Source: Lachnospiraceae bacterium (GTDB taxonomy: Bacteria; Bacillota_A; Clostridia; Lachnospirales; Lachnospiraceae). Taken from it: a stretch of 19,785 nucleotides of DNA. Where the stretch lies: assembly GCA_024699595.1 (NCBI GenBank), contig JAILPG010000104.1, positions 1 through 19,785 on the forward strand. Reading direction: 5' to 3'. Positions 1 to 7,244 of this stretch are shown here, one piece after another (the stretch's first letter is position 1; every line of letters starts with the position of its first letter). A program made the translations under genes and the position numbers. Under the pieces are notes generated by a model, which saw only the letters and a list, made by a program, of their open reading frames with translations, was not told where the DNA came from and did not search any database.

Positions 1-648
1 GGCAGCGTCATAGGGATAAAGCTTTACGATATTTCTTACGGCACTGTCACACTGAAGAGACAGAAATTCCTTGTAATTATCAACCGCAAATACTGCCTGA
101 GCTGTATCCACCACCTGCCATACAACAGCCACTCCGACCTCTATGGGATTTCCGAGATAATCATTTATCTTCTGACGGGTGTTGTTTAAGGTCATGGCCT
201 TAAGCGATATCTTTTTCCCGGCTGTATCGGTCATGACCTCTGCACCGGACAGCTTAAGGTTTATCCCTGCTATGTTAGTCTTTCCTCCGTCAACGTCACC
301 GCTCTGTGAAAGCTTGGTCGAAGCTGCAGGGTTAACACCGATACAGAAGGGATTTACATAGTAAAAACCGTTTTCCTTGAGTGTACCGATATATTTTCCA
401 AAGAGCGTAAGCACCAGTGCCTCGTTGGGACCTATGACCTTAAGTCCGAGGAATAATATCCATCCGGTACAGACATATATCATTCCGATAACAAACAGGA
501 TCACCCATCCGGCTCCGGATCTTCCGGAATCCATATGTATCGCGCCGGCTATGATCATTAATATGCCTGCTATATAAGTACCGATCAGTATAAGCAGCAT
601 CTGCATACCGTTTTTATTACCACTGATGATCTTTTCTTCTATCTTCAT
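1..648 (-). CDS. SPFH/band-7 domain membrane protein (3' end outside window)
   Basis: Open reading frame of 216 codons, read from the minus strand, that starts with ATG at 648 and runs off the left edge without a stop. A GGAGG ribosome-binding site lies 7 bases upstream of the ATG. Residues about 15-38 and 48-68 are two hydrophobic membrane segments. They are followed by an SPFH-type start (VIGPNEALVLTLFGKYIGTL, then NGFYYVNPF) and a region with NDYLGNPIEVGVAVVWQV and the DTAQAVFAVDNYKEFL stretch typical of prohibitin/stomatin-like proteins. SPFH proteins assemble into oligomeric scaffolds on the membrane; the exact role of this one is unknown. It has its own promoter and lies downstream of the mobA terminator, so it is probably not part of the molybdenum cofactor operon. 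The family call is secure; the C-terminal half is not visible. Confidence 0.85.
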   Translation of the reverse strand, partial: MKIEEKIISGNKNGMQMLLILIGTYIAGILMIIAGAIHMDSGRSGAGWVILFVIGMIYVCTGWILFLGLKVIGPNEALVLTLFGKYIGTLKENGFYYVNPFCIGVNPAASTKLSQSGDVDGGKTNIAGINLKLSGAEVMTDTAGKKISLKAMTLNNTRQKINDYLGNPIEVGVAVVWQVVDTAQAVFAVDNYKEFLSLQCDSAVRNIVKLYPYDAA

Positions 649-669
649 AAGATCGCCTCCTATAAATTT

Positions 670-707
670 GATATCGTTATGATATCACTATGATTTATTT
701 CTGTCAA
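670..707 (-). promoter_or_regulatory. Sigma-A-like promoter of the SPFH gene with overlapping palindrome
   Basis: Read on the minus strand, TTGACA (702-707) is separated by 17 bp from TATCAT (679-684), close to the sigma-A consensus. The -10 box lies inside a perfect inverted repeat, GATATC-N5-GATATC (670-686), which could be an operator. The start codon of the SPFH gene lies about 30 bp downstream. Confidence 0.6.
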
Positions 708-777
708 CTTTTTTCAGTATAACCGCATAATTGCCCTTTTTTCCGCTCTTGGAAACCCTTCTATGTCGTTTTCTGCA

Positions 778-805
778 TTAAAAAACAGCCTCAGTCGAGG
801 CTGTT
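778..805 (-). terminator. Rho-independent terminator embedded in the end of mobA
   Basis: On the minus strand AACAGCCTC (797-805) and GAGGCTGTT (784-792) form a perfect 9-bp stem with a 4-base loop, followed by a run of T. The upstream arm is made of mobA's last sense codons, and the loop and downstream arm take up the last codon and the stop codon, so the transcript ends as the gene ends. It closes the long minus-strand operon. Confidence 0.85.
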
Positions 806-1402
806 GCAGTTTTCATAGTATCCGTCATGACATGAATCATAATATCCCACATCGGAAATAATATCCTTAAGGTCTCTTAACCGGTAATCCTTTTTCTCTA
901 TCAGATTCTCAAATTCCGGTAAGGCCTTTACCGAATAGATGCTTGCAAGAGGCTGTAAAAACTGCCCTTCTGTTCTTGCAAACAGGACAGTTTCTCCCCT
1001 GTAATGTCTGCAGATATCAATGATCTCGGAATGCTCATATCCGATAAGGTCGCAGGCCAGGGCAAGCACTGCGTCAAATCCGTCCTCTTTTGCCCGTAAA
1101 AGGACTGAAAACAGGCCTCCCATCGGGCCGATCCCTTCATGCTTATCGGTAACATTTATATAACCTGAACGTGCAATATCCTGATCCTTTCTCACAGAAA
1201 GATACCTGCCGGATATGCAGGATCCTGCCGCATCATCTGCTTCATCACAGATCTTTTCAAGGAAGGTTCTGCCATCTCCCGATATCACCACACAGTCTTT
1301 CGGTCTTCCCATCCTCTTTGACTGCCCTCCTGCAAGTACTGCCACGGCTATCCTGTATCCCTCCTGACGAAGGTGGTCATTCTCCCGCATGATATTCTCC
1401 AT
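791..1402 (-). CDS. mobA: Molybdenum cofactor guanylyltransferase MobA
   Basis: A 203-residue protein that joins GMP from GTP to Mo-molybdopterin to build the (bis-)MGD cofactor used by formate dehydrogenases. The nucleotidyltransferase signature AVLAGGQSKRMGRPKD lies near residues 20-36, and LACDLIGYEHSEI corresponds to the metal-binding Asp region. ATG at 1402 is chosen because GGAGG sits 5 bases upstream; an in-frame GTG at 1408 and an ATG at 1390 are alternatives. The first 26 bp overlap the end of the mobB-moaC fusion, which suggests translational coupling. It is the last gene of the operon and carries the terminator in its final codons. The length is normal for the family. Confidence 0.9.
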   Translation of the reverse strand: MENIMRENDHLRQEGYRIAVAVLAGGQSKRMGRPKDCVVISGDGRTFLEKICDEADDAAGSCISGRYLSVRKDQDIARSGYINVTDKHEGIGPMGGLFSVLLRAKEDGFDAVLALACDLIGYEHSEIIDICRHYRGETVLFARTEGQFLQPLASIYSVKALPEFENLIEKKDYRLRDLKDIISDVGYYDSCHDGYYENCNSLD

Positions 1403-2195
1403 GGACACCTCCGGATTTATGTATGAGCTTTATCTCACTTATCACCATATCTCTCTGCACGGATTTGCACATATCGATCACGGTAAGGGCCGCAGTGGAG
1501 CAGGCAGTAAGCGCCTCCATTTCCACACCGGTCCTTCCGTTACAGGTAACGGTCGCTTCGATATCCACACAGCACTCCTCTTCGTTACACTTAAGCCTTA
1601 CGTCTGCGGAATCTATTATTACCGGATGGCACATCGGTATCAGATCAGGTGTCCTCTTTGCACCCATGATCCCTGCTATCTGTGCAACTGTCAGAACATC
1701 ACCCTTCTTAACGCCGCCCGTCTTTATCAGTGACAGGGTTTCGGGATTCACCTTTACCCTTCCTTCAGCCGTGGCGCTTCGCCTGGTAATGTCCTTGTTC
1801 CCGACATCCACCATTCTGGCATTTCCTTCATCATCAAAATGTGAAAAACCGGCCTTATTATCTACATAAAGCTTAGGGATATCGGCATCCTTGTAGCCCT
1901 CCACAAGCACCAGATCCATGTCATCAGCCATTGCAAGCATTTCATCAAGGCTCTTATATTCCTCATCGATCCTTGCAAACCCGGACTTTTCCGATGATAT
2001 CATCACCCTGTCGGCTCCGGAATCCGAAAAACGCTTAGTATCCTTACCCTCATGATCGATGCAGAATCCGTGTACGTCATGTTTGATGACCATGACCTTA
2101 AGTCCTCTTTCCTTAAGAAGAGGAAGCAGATTTTCTATAAAAGTGGTCTTTCCGCTTCCGGAAAAGCCGGCTATCCCCAAAACAACAGGTTTCAT
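1377..2195 (-). CDS. MobB-MoaC fusion protein (cofactor GTPase + cyclic pyranopterin monophosphate synthase)
   Basis: A 272-residue fusion. Residues 1 to about 112 are MobB-like: a P-loop GFSGSGKT at 10-17, then VIKHDVHGF and GADRVMISS, typical of the GTP-binding protein that assists MobA. Residues about 117-272 are a nearly complete MoaC, starting at SHFDDEGNARMVDVG. It carries the family landmarks MCHP, GRTGVEMEALTA and IDMCKSVQRDMVI, which include the catalytic Asp and Lys. MoaC converts the MoaA product into cPMP, while MobB acts at the last step, so one polypeptide carries the second and the last step of the pathway. The MobB part is shorter than stand-alone MobB (about 170 residues). 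The ATG at 2195 has GGGAGG 8 bases upstream and lies 2 bp after the preceding stop (TGATCATG junction). Domain assignment is strong; why they are fused is unknown. Confidence 0.9.
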   Translation of the reverse strand: MKPVVLGIAGFSGSGKTTFIENLLPLLKERGLKVMVIKHDVHGFCIDHEGKDTKRFSDSGADRVMISSEKSGFARIDEEYKSLDEMLAMADDMDLVLVEGYKDADIPKLYVDNKAGFSHFDDEGNARMVDVGNKDITRRSATAEGRVKVNPETLSLIKTGGVKKGDVLTVAQIAGIMGAKRTPDLIPMCHPVIIDSADVRLKCNEEECCVDIEATVTCNGRTGVEMEALTACSTAALTVIDMCKSVQRDMVISEIKLIHKSGGVHGEYHAGE

Positions 2196-2197
2196 GA

Positions 2198-3214
2198 TCA
2201 GTACCTCCCGAATGTACAGTATGGATAATGGCAGCTTTTGCATCTCATGCAGAGACCGCCTTCCGCAAGCCTCAGGACATCCTGTTTAGTAAACTTAAGG
2301 CCCGTATAGATCTGTGGAAGCAGTACATCAAACATGGTAACGGGCAGATTTACGGCAGCCCCGGGCACGCCGAGTACCGGTATATCTCCGAGATAGGCTA
2401 TCAGTGTCATGTTTCCGGGCTGGGCAGGCAGACCGTAGCTTACTATATCCGCTCCAAGTGCTTTAATGGCTCCCGGTGTCAGATCATCCGGATCAACAGA
2501 CATTCCGCCTGCAAATATCAGAAGATCCGCTCCTTTTTCAAGCATCTCTTTCGCGCTTTTTAACATCATGTCCGTATCATCGTCACAGATCGAAACCTCT
2601 AAAACTTCACCCGGAAAACAGGAGAGCTTCTTACGTACAACAGGCTCAAACAGGTCATCTATGCGCTTATTGTATATTTCCGATCCGGTAATGATAACTC
2701 CTGCCTTAAGCGGACGATACGGAAGTATCTCAAAAAGCCTGCTTTCGGAAAGGAGCTCTTCAGCCTTCTCTATCTGCTCCTTATCTGTATATAACGGAAC
2801 GATCCTCATGGATGCAAGGCGGTCACCCTCTTCCACCCTGAAGTGATGAGGGATCGTTGATATCGTGATATCGCCGATACCGTTTATCTCCTCAAGCAGT
2901 TTTCTGTTCAGGACAAACATGCCCTTTGTATCCGATACGAGCACGACCTTCCCTTCCGAAGGTCCCTCGTAGTGAGCGCCATTTACTCCTGCCGCCTCAG
3001 AAAGCCTCAGAGCACACTCCTCCTCATGAAGCATTCCGGGCTCAGGATCCCCGACAAAGACAGTACGCTTTCCGATATCGAGAAGTGTCTGTATGTCAGC
3101 CTCTTCTATCACATGTCCGCGCTTAAAGACCGGCCCTTTATAGTCCTTACCCATTCCGGTCAGGTCATGGGAAAGCTTCATTCCCACAGCATCTTCTACC
3201 CTTATCTTTTTCAT
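2198..3214 (-). CDS. Molybdopterin-binding MoeA/MogA-like protein with Cys-rich C-terminal tail
   Basis: A 338-residue protein with a MoCF-type molybdopterin-binding domain in its second half: LKAGVIITGSEIY, FAGGMSVDPDDLTPGAI (the GG-x-S-x-DPDD variant of the family loop) and VLGVPGAAV. The N-terminal half starts KKIRVEDAVGMKLSHDLT, as in 'MoeA-like' proteins (cd03522 type) that lack the full MoeA architecture. The end carries a cysteine tail, CMRCKSCHYPYCTFGRY, that could bind metal or an Fe-S cluster; this is inference. Its ATG lies in a 4-bp overlap with the end of moeA. The exact function is not established; a role in binding or handing over molybdopterin is likely from family and context. 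Confidence 0.8.
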   Translation of the reverse strand: MKKIRVEDAVGMKLSHDLTGMGKDYKGPVFKRGHVIEEADIQTLLDIGKRTVFVGDPEPGMLHEEECALRLSEAAGVNGAHYEGPSEGKVVLVSDTKGMFVLNRKLLEEINGIGDITISTIPHHFRVEEGDRLASMRIVPLYTDKEQIEKAEELLSESRLFEILPYRPLKAGVIITGSEIYNKRIDDLFEPVVRKKLSCFPGEVLEVSICDDDTDMMLKSAKEMLEKGADLLIFAGGMSVDPDDLTPGAIKALGADIVSYGLPAQPGNMTLIAYLGDIPVLGVPGAAVNLPVTMFDVLLPQIYTGLKFTKQDVLRLAEGGLCMRCKSCHYPYCTFGRY

Positions 3215-4422
3215 ATCATAAATCCTTTCACGATATCCCCCGTTTTAATACCGTCTCCGGGCTTTACCATCACATACGCATTTGCGCCGGCTGCGGAGCT
3301 TATGACAACATTGCCCTGTGAAGTATTGTAATCAAAGAAGATCTCACCCTTTTCAAATTTCGTGCGGCCTCTTAAAAAACGAAGATTTCTTCCTTTAGCG
3401 GTAAAATCCGAGCAGATTCTCATCTCCGTAAGCTCATGCCTGTACTGCCCGTATCCTGCCATTTTTTTAAGGGCAGGCATGCACACACAATGAAGATTTG
3501 TAAGCGCGGATGCGGGATTTCCCGAAAGGGCGAGCATAAGCTTTGTGCTTTTTATCCCATATACGCAGGCCATCCCGGGCTTTATTGAAACGCCGTCTGT
3601 AAGTATCTCAAAGCCTGCATCCTCCATGACTTCAGGAATCAGATCATAGTCTCCTGCAGAGACTCCGCCGGTTGATATGATAACATCGCATTTCTTAAGA
3701 CCTTCTTCTATAAGTCCCCTGATGCTCTCCCTGTTATCTGCGGCATGTCCGATAAAGCTTACCTTTGCGTTAAGCCCCCGAAGTGCCGAACTTATTATGT
3801 AGCGGTTGGAATCATGTATCATGCCCTCAGACAGTTCATTTTTCACATCGACAACCTCATCTCCCGTAGTAAGGATCCCGGCCCTGAGCCTTCTAAAGAC
3901 CTTTGCCTGAGACATTCCGAGAGAGGAGATAATGCCCATGGCCCCCGGATCTATGACAGATCCTGCCTTTAAAACAACGCTTCCCATTTTTATGTCTTCT
4001 CCAGCTTCGATGATATTATCGCCGGGTGAATACTTCTTTTTTATCGTAACTGTTTCATCCGTAAAATCCGTATCCTCATACTTGCAGACCGAATCGGCTC
4101 CGTAAGGGATCGGACATCCCGTCATCAATCTTACCGCCGTACCGGATGTGACCTTTTTTTTGGACACTTCTCCTGCCCGTATATTATCGATCACCCTTAG
4201 AGTAACGTTTCCTTCGCCTGTTCTTACTGCATCGGTATCTTTACTTATGAATGCATAACCGTCATAGGGTGAACGTGCAAAAGGCGGTATGTTTATTCCG
4301 GCAGTTATATCCTCGGAAAGGATACGTCCGGAGAGTCTTTCAATATCAACTGACTTAGTCTTTACATAAGTCACCTGACTTATGAGCTTTTCCATCGCCT
4401 CATCGTAATCAGAGCTTTTCAT
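3211..4422 (-). CDS. moeA: Molybdopterin molybdenumtransferase MoeA
   Basis: A 403-residue protein of normal MoeA length. MoeA inserts molybdate (or tungstate) into adenylylated molybdopterin. Visible landmarks are the N-terminal PPFARSPYDGYAF motif, RLMTGCPIPYGADSV, GDEVVDVKNELSEGMIHDSN, STGGVSAGDYDLIPEVM and LSGNPASALTNLH in the molybdopterin-binding domain, followed by a C-terminal domain. An AGGA-type ribosome-binding site lies upstream of the ATG at 4422. The gene is 29 bp downstream of modB and overlaps the next gene by 4 bp. This places molybdate import and metal insertion side by side. Confidence 0.93.
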   Translation of the reverse strand: MKSSDYDEAMEKLISQVTYVKTKSVDIERLSGRILSEDITAGINIPPFARSPYDGYAFISKDTDAVRTGEGNVTLRVIDNIRAGEVSKKKVTSGTAVRLMTGCPIPYGADSVCKYEDTDFTDETVTIKKKYSPGDNIIEAGEDIKMGSVVLKAGSVIDPGAMGIISSLGMSQAKVFRRLRAGILTTGDEVVDVKNELSEGMIHDSNRYIISSALRGLNAKVSFIGHAADNRESIRGLIEEGLKKCDVIISTGGVSAGDYDLIPEVMEDAGFEILTDGVSIKPGMACVYGIKSTKLMLALSGNPASALTNLHCVCMPALKKMAGYGQYRHELTEMRICSDFTAKGRNLRFLRGRTKFEKGEIFFDYNTSQGNVVISSAAGANAYVMVKPGDGIKTGDIVKGFMI

Positions 4423-4451
4423 GTCTTTCTTCCTTTCGATACAATGATCAC

Positions 4452-5123
4452 TTACCGTAAACGACGGGGATCATTCATCCCGTTTACAAAATTGATCGCA
4501 AGCAGTACCACTGCCGATATCGCAATGTTGATGAGCACCCATTTATGCGCAAGAGCATCGTTATCGGTCCGCCATAACTGGTATACGGTAGTGGATATCG
4601 TTGCCGTCCTTCCGGGCGTATAGCCTGCTATCATGGTCGTTGCACCGTATTCTCCAAGGGCTCTCGCAAACGAAAGTACGGTCCCCGCAATGAGCCCTGT
4701 TTTGCAGTACGGCATGACGATCCGGAAAAAAATAAACGTATTGCTGAGTCCCAGAGTCTTTCCCGCCTGGGATAATGTCTCGTCAAAAGCTTCAAACGCT
4801 CCCCTTGCTGTCCTGTACATGAGAGGAAAAATAACAACCGAGGTAGCAAAGATCGCTGACCACCAGTTCATCGTTAGCTTTATATTAAATACTGACAAAA
4901 ACCAGGCCCCGACAGGACGCCTCGGTCCAAGGAGTCTTAAAAGCAGATATCCGACAACCGTCGGCGGCAACACTAACGGCAGCGTAAAAATGCAGTCAAG
5001 TATACCTTTAACGGTACGCGGAAGCCTGATCGTATACCAGGCCGCCGCTGTACCGAGAACAAATATCACTGCCGTGCTTATTCCTGCTATACGCAGGGAA
5101 TTGTACAGAGGATACAGATCCAT
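4452..5123 (-). CDS. modB: Molybdate ABC transporter permease ModB
   Basis: A 223-residue membrane protein with about five hydrophobic segments. It contains the binding-protein-dependent permease (EAA) loop around FFRIVMPYCKTGLIAG, followed by SFARALGEYGATTMIAGYTPGRT, a sequence typical of ModB/CysT-type permeases. It forms the channel for molybdate or tungstate together with ModC. ATG at 5123 is chosen because TTGGAG lies 6 bases upstream; reading from the in-frame TTG at 5135 would start within that ribosome-binding site. It lies between modA and moeA in the operon. Confidence 0.92.
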   Translation of the reverse strand: MDLYPLYNSLRIAGISTAVIFVLGTAAAWYTIRLPRTVKGILDCIFTLPLVLPPTVVGYLLLRLLGPRRPVGAWFLSVFNIKLTMNWWSAIFATSVVIFPLMYRTARGAFEAFDETLSQAGKTLGLSNTFIFFRIVMPYCKTGLIAGTVLSFARALGEYGATTMIAGYTPGRTATISTTVYQLWRTDNDALAHKWVLINIAISAVVLLAINFVNGMNDPRRLR

Positions 5124-5174
5124 AATAAACTCCAACCTTAAAGCTTACCTTAAGAAACGTTCATAAACGTTTTC

Positions 5175-5990
5175 TTAATTCAGGCAGGTAAATCCCACAC
5201 TCTCAAACACTTGACTGCTCTCATCGGTGCAGAGATACTCAAGAAATGCTTTTGAAACATCGGGATTTTTTGATCCCTTTAACACGGCTGCAGGATATAT
5301 GACCTTCCCGCACATCTCTTCGGTAGCCGTATCCACTGATTCAAGTCCTGCGGAAAAAGCATCCGTAGAATAGATGATACCGCAGTCCACTGCTGCCTCC
5401 GAAACCTGTGTGGTGACTTCCTTTACATTGCTTCCGTAGGTTATCACACCGTCAGATGCAAGTTCATCCTCGGAAAGCTCATAATATGCAAGGATCTTCT
5501 GCGTATACTGACCTACGGGAACATCCTCGTTACCCATGGCAAGAAGTATGCTCTTATCCTTAAGTCCTGCTGCCAGGTCATCATATGTATTGATGTTTTT
5601 GGGATTTCCCTCAGGCACCGCAAGCACCACCTTGTTCTCAAGCAGGTTAATGCGGGTGTCGGGATCGATGAAGTCAAGACCGTCGGGATTCTTTTCTGGA
5701 TCAGCCGTAATGTCAAGCTGGTTCATCTGTTTGGGTGCTGCAGAGATGAACAGATCACAGTCGGCTCCCTCTTCGATCTGGGTCTTAAGTGTTCCTGAAG
5801 AATCAAAATTAAAGATCACGGATACGGACGGATCAAGCTCTTCATATGCCTTTCCGATCTCTGTAAGCGTCTCCGTCAGGGACGCTGCGGCAAACACTAT
5901 GAGCTCGGTTTTGACAGGTACTGCGGCGCATCCGCCTAATACGCATGCGCAAACAGACAGCACTGTCAGAAATGCTGTTGCTCTTTTCAT
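5175..5990 (-). CDS. modA: Molybdate/tungstate ABC transporter substrate-binding lipoprotein ModA
   Basis: A 271-residue extracellular binding protein. The N-terminus is a lipoprotein signal peptide: basic KR, a hydrophobic stretch and the lipobox LGGC with the lipidated Cys at residue 21. The mature part begins with ELIVFAAASLTETLTEIGKAYEE, the hallmark of ModA, and has the oxyanion-binding arrangement DSSGTLKTQIEEGADCDLFISAA. ATG at 5990 follows AAGGAG by a proper spacing; an ATG at 6008 would begin inside that region and is less likely. It follows a 195-bp gap that may carry regulation and precedes modB. Whether molybdate or tungstate is preferred cannot be read from the sequence. Confidence 0.93.
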   Translation of the reverse strand: MKRATAFLTVLSVCACVLGGCAAVPVKTELIVFAAASLTETLTEIGKAYEELDPSVSVIFNFDSSGTLKTQIEEGADCDLFISAAPKQMNQLDITADPEKNPDGLDFIDPDTRINLLENKVVLAVPEGNPKNINTYDDLAAGLKDKSILLAMGNEDVPVGQYTQKILAYYELSEDELASDGVITYGSNVKEVTTQVSEAAVDCGIIYSTDAFSAGLESVDTATEEMCGKVIYPAAVLKGSKNPDVSKAFLEYLCTDESSQVFESVGFTCLN

Positions 5991-6185
5991 TTTTCGTCTC
6001 CTTTTCATAATGGAAGGCTGTTTGCTTTCGCTTGCAGCCCCGGGCCGGAATATCAGACAAACGGATCAAAAACCATTTATCCGGATTTTTTGTCGAATTT
6101 CCGGCCGGCCATATGACCATAGACCATAACCGGTCAAGTTACCGTCCTTAGGCCATAAGGCTCGAAGAGTGTTTTAAATTTATGC
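5991..6185 (-). promoter_or_regulatory. Structured leader between modC and modA (possible riboswitch, attenuator or promoter)
   Basis: This 195-bp gap is the only large gap in an otherwise packed operon. On the minus strand it holds TTGACC (6132-6137) with a weak -10 17 bp on, a hairpin CCTTA-TGGCC-TAAGG (6146-6160) and a tandem TATGGTC-TATGGTC (6115-6128). There are also several mutually exclusive stems: GGCCGGAA (6099-6106) with TTCCGGCC (6043-6050) around a CGGAT/ATCCG hairpin (6079-6083 with 6062-6066), versus a competing CCGGA/TCCGG hairpin (6100-6104 with 6081-6085). A last hairpin, GGCTG...CAGCC with a GCGAAAGC tip (6016-6039), lies just before the modA ribosome-binding site. This architecture fits metal- or cofactor-sensing control of modAB and downstream genes, but no riboswitch family could be assigned by eye. 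Confidence 0.45.
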
Positions 6186-7232
6186 TCAGCCCGAAAGCGG
6201 GATTATCTTATCAGGCGGAATGCTTATGCACTGTGGGACCGTAAACTTCGCCTGATCCGAAAAGAGTTCCTTCGGAAGCTTCCACCATAACCCGTTTTCA
6301 AGCGTAACATACCTTTCAAATGGCAGATCAGACACACTTACCTGCCCGCATTTTATAACATTCTCTCCATGCTCTCCGGCAATGAGATCATGCGCCCTGA
6401 TACCGATATGTGTTACGGTATCTTCAATCTCTTCATCCGTCACAAGCTCTGCATTATTCCAGTCAAGAGCCCTGACTCTGTGTTTATCAAGTCTTTCTAT
6501 ACGGCTTATGTTCTTGCATCCGGTAAGCCGGGCTGCTTTCGTGGTTTTAGGGTTTTTAAATACATCTTCTGTCTTTCCCTGCCCGATCACTTTTCCGTTA
6601 TCCATTAACACCAGCCGGTCACACATCTGATACAGTTCATCCCTGTCATGGCTTACGATTATCGCCGTTTTGCCGCAGTCTTCAAGGATCTTTATAAGCT
6701 CAAGCCTCATCCCCTCACGCAGAAAGGCATCCATTGCGGAAAAAGGCTCATCAAGCAGCAGCAGATCAGGATCGTTAACAAGCATCCTTGCAAGCGCGCA
6801 TCTCTGCTTCTGTCCTCCGGAGATCTCATGCGGACGGTGATCGCGGACTTCCCACAGTCCGGTCTTTTTGATCATCTCATCGCTTTTTGCTATGTATTCG
6901 GGTCTGTTCCAGTTCTTTGACACACCGCAAAGAGCGGCATGGATGTTTTCCCTGACTGTCATGTTCGGAAACAGCGCGTACTCCTGAAACAGATAACCGG
7001 TCTTTCTTTTCTGGGGAATGATATCGATCTTTTTTTCATGATCAAACATCACCCTGTCATCAAAGGTTATCTGTCCTTCATCGGGTCTTACAAGTCCGGC
7101 TATTGATTTGAGCGTAAGGCTCTTACCGCAGCCGGAAGCCCCGAGGATCCCCGTCCTCTTATTTCCTGTTTCAAAAGCCGCGTCAAGCTCAAAGTCCTTA
7201 TATTTCTTTTTAACGGATACCTTTATATGCAT
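6186..7232 (-). CDS. modC: Molybdate ABC transporter ATP-binding protein ModC
   Basis: A 348-residue ABC ATPase. It has Walker A GASGCGKS (residues 31-38), the Q-loop in YLFQEYALFPNMTV, the ABC signature ISGGQKQR, Walker B DLLLLDEPFSAMD and the switch His in VSHDRDEL. This is the molybdate/sulfate-type order, with a C-terminal extension of about 110 residues where ModC proteins carry a molybdate-binding (MOP/TOBE) domain. It powers uptake by ModAB. The ATG at 7232 has an AAGGGA site upstream. Its position is unusual: modC precedes modA, separated from it by the structured gap, and follows the MOSC-MogA gene by only 12 bp. Confidence 0.92.
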   Translation of the reverse strand: MHIKVSVKKKYKDFELDAAFETGNKRTGILGASGCGKSLTLKSIAGLVRPDEGQITFDDRVMFDHEKKIDIIPQKRKTGYLFQEYALFPNMTVRENIHAALCGVSKNWNRPEYIAKSDEMIKKTGLWEVRDHRPHEISGGQKQRCALARMLVNDPDLLLLDEPFSAMDAFLREGMRLELIKILEDCGKTAIIVSHDRDELYQMCDRLVLMDNGKVIGQGKTEDVFKNPKTTKAARLTGCKNISRIERLDKHRVRALDWNNAELVTDEEIEDTVTHIGIRAHDLIAGEHGENVIKCGQVSVSDLPFERYVTLENGLWWKLPKELFSDQAKFTVPQCISIPPDKIIPLSG

Positions 7233-7244
7233 ATGACAGATCCC

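Noticed and set aside
2191..2206. Recurring TGATCATG gene junctions (also at 8223-8230) as a regulatory motif
   Set aside because: They are stop-start couplings produced by the overlap of TGA and ATG with two spacer bases; nothing suggests a separate function.
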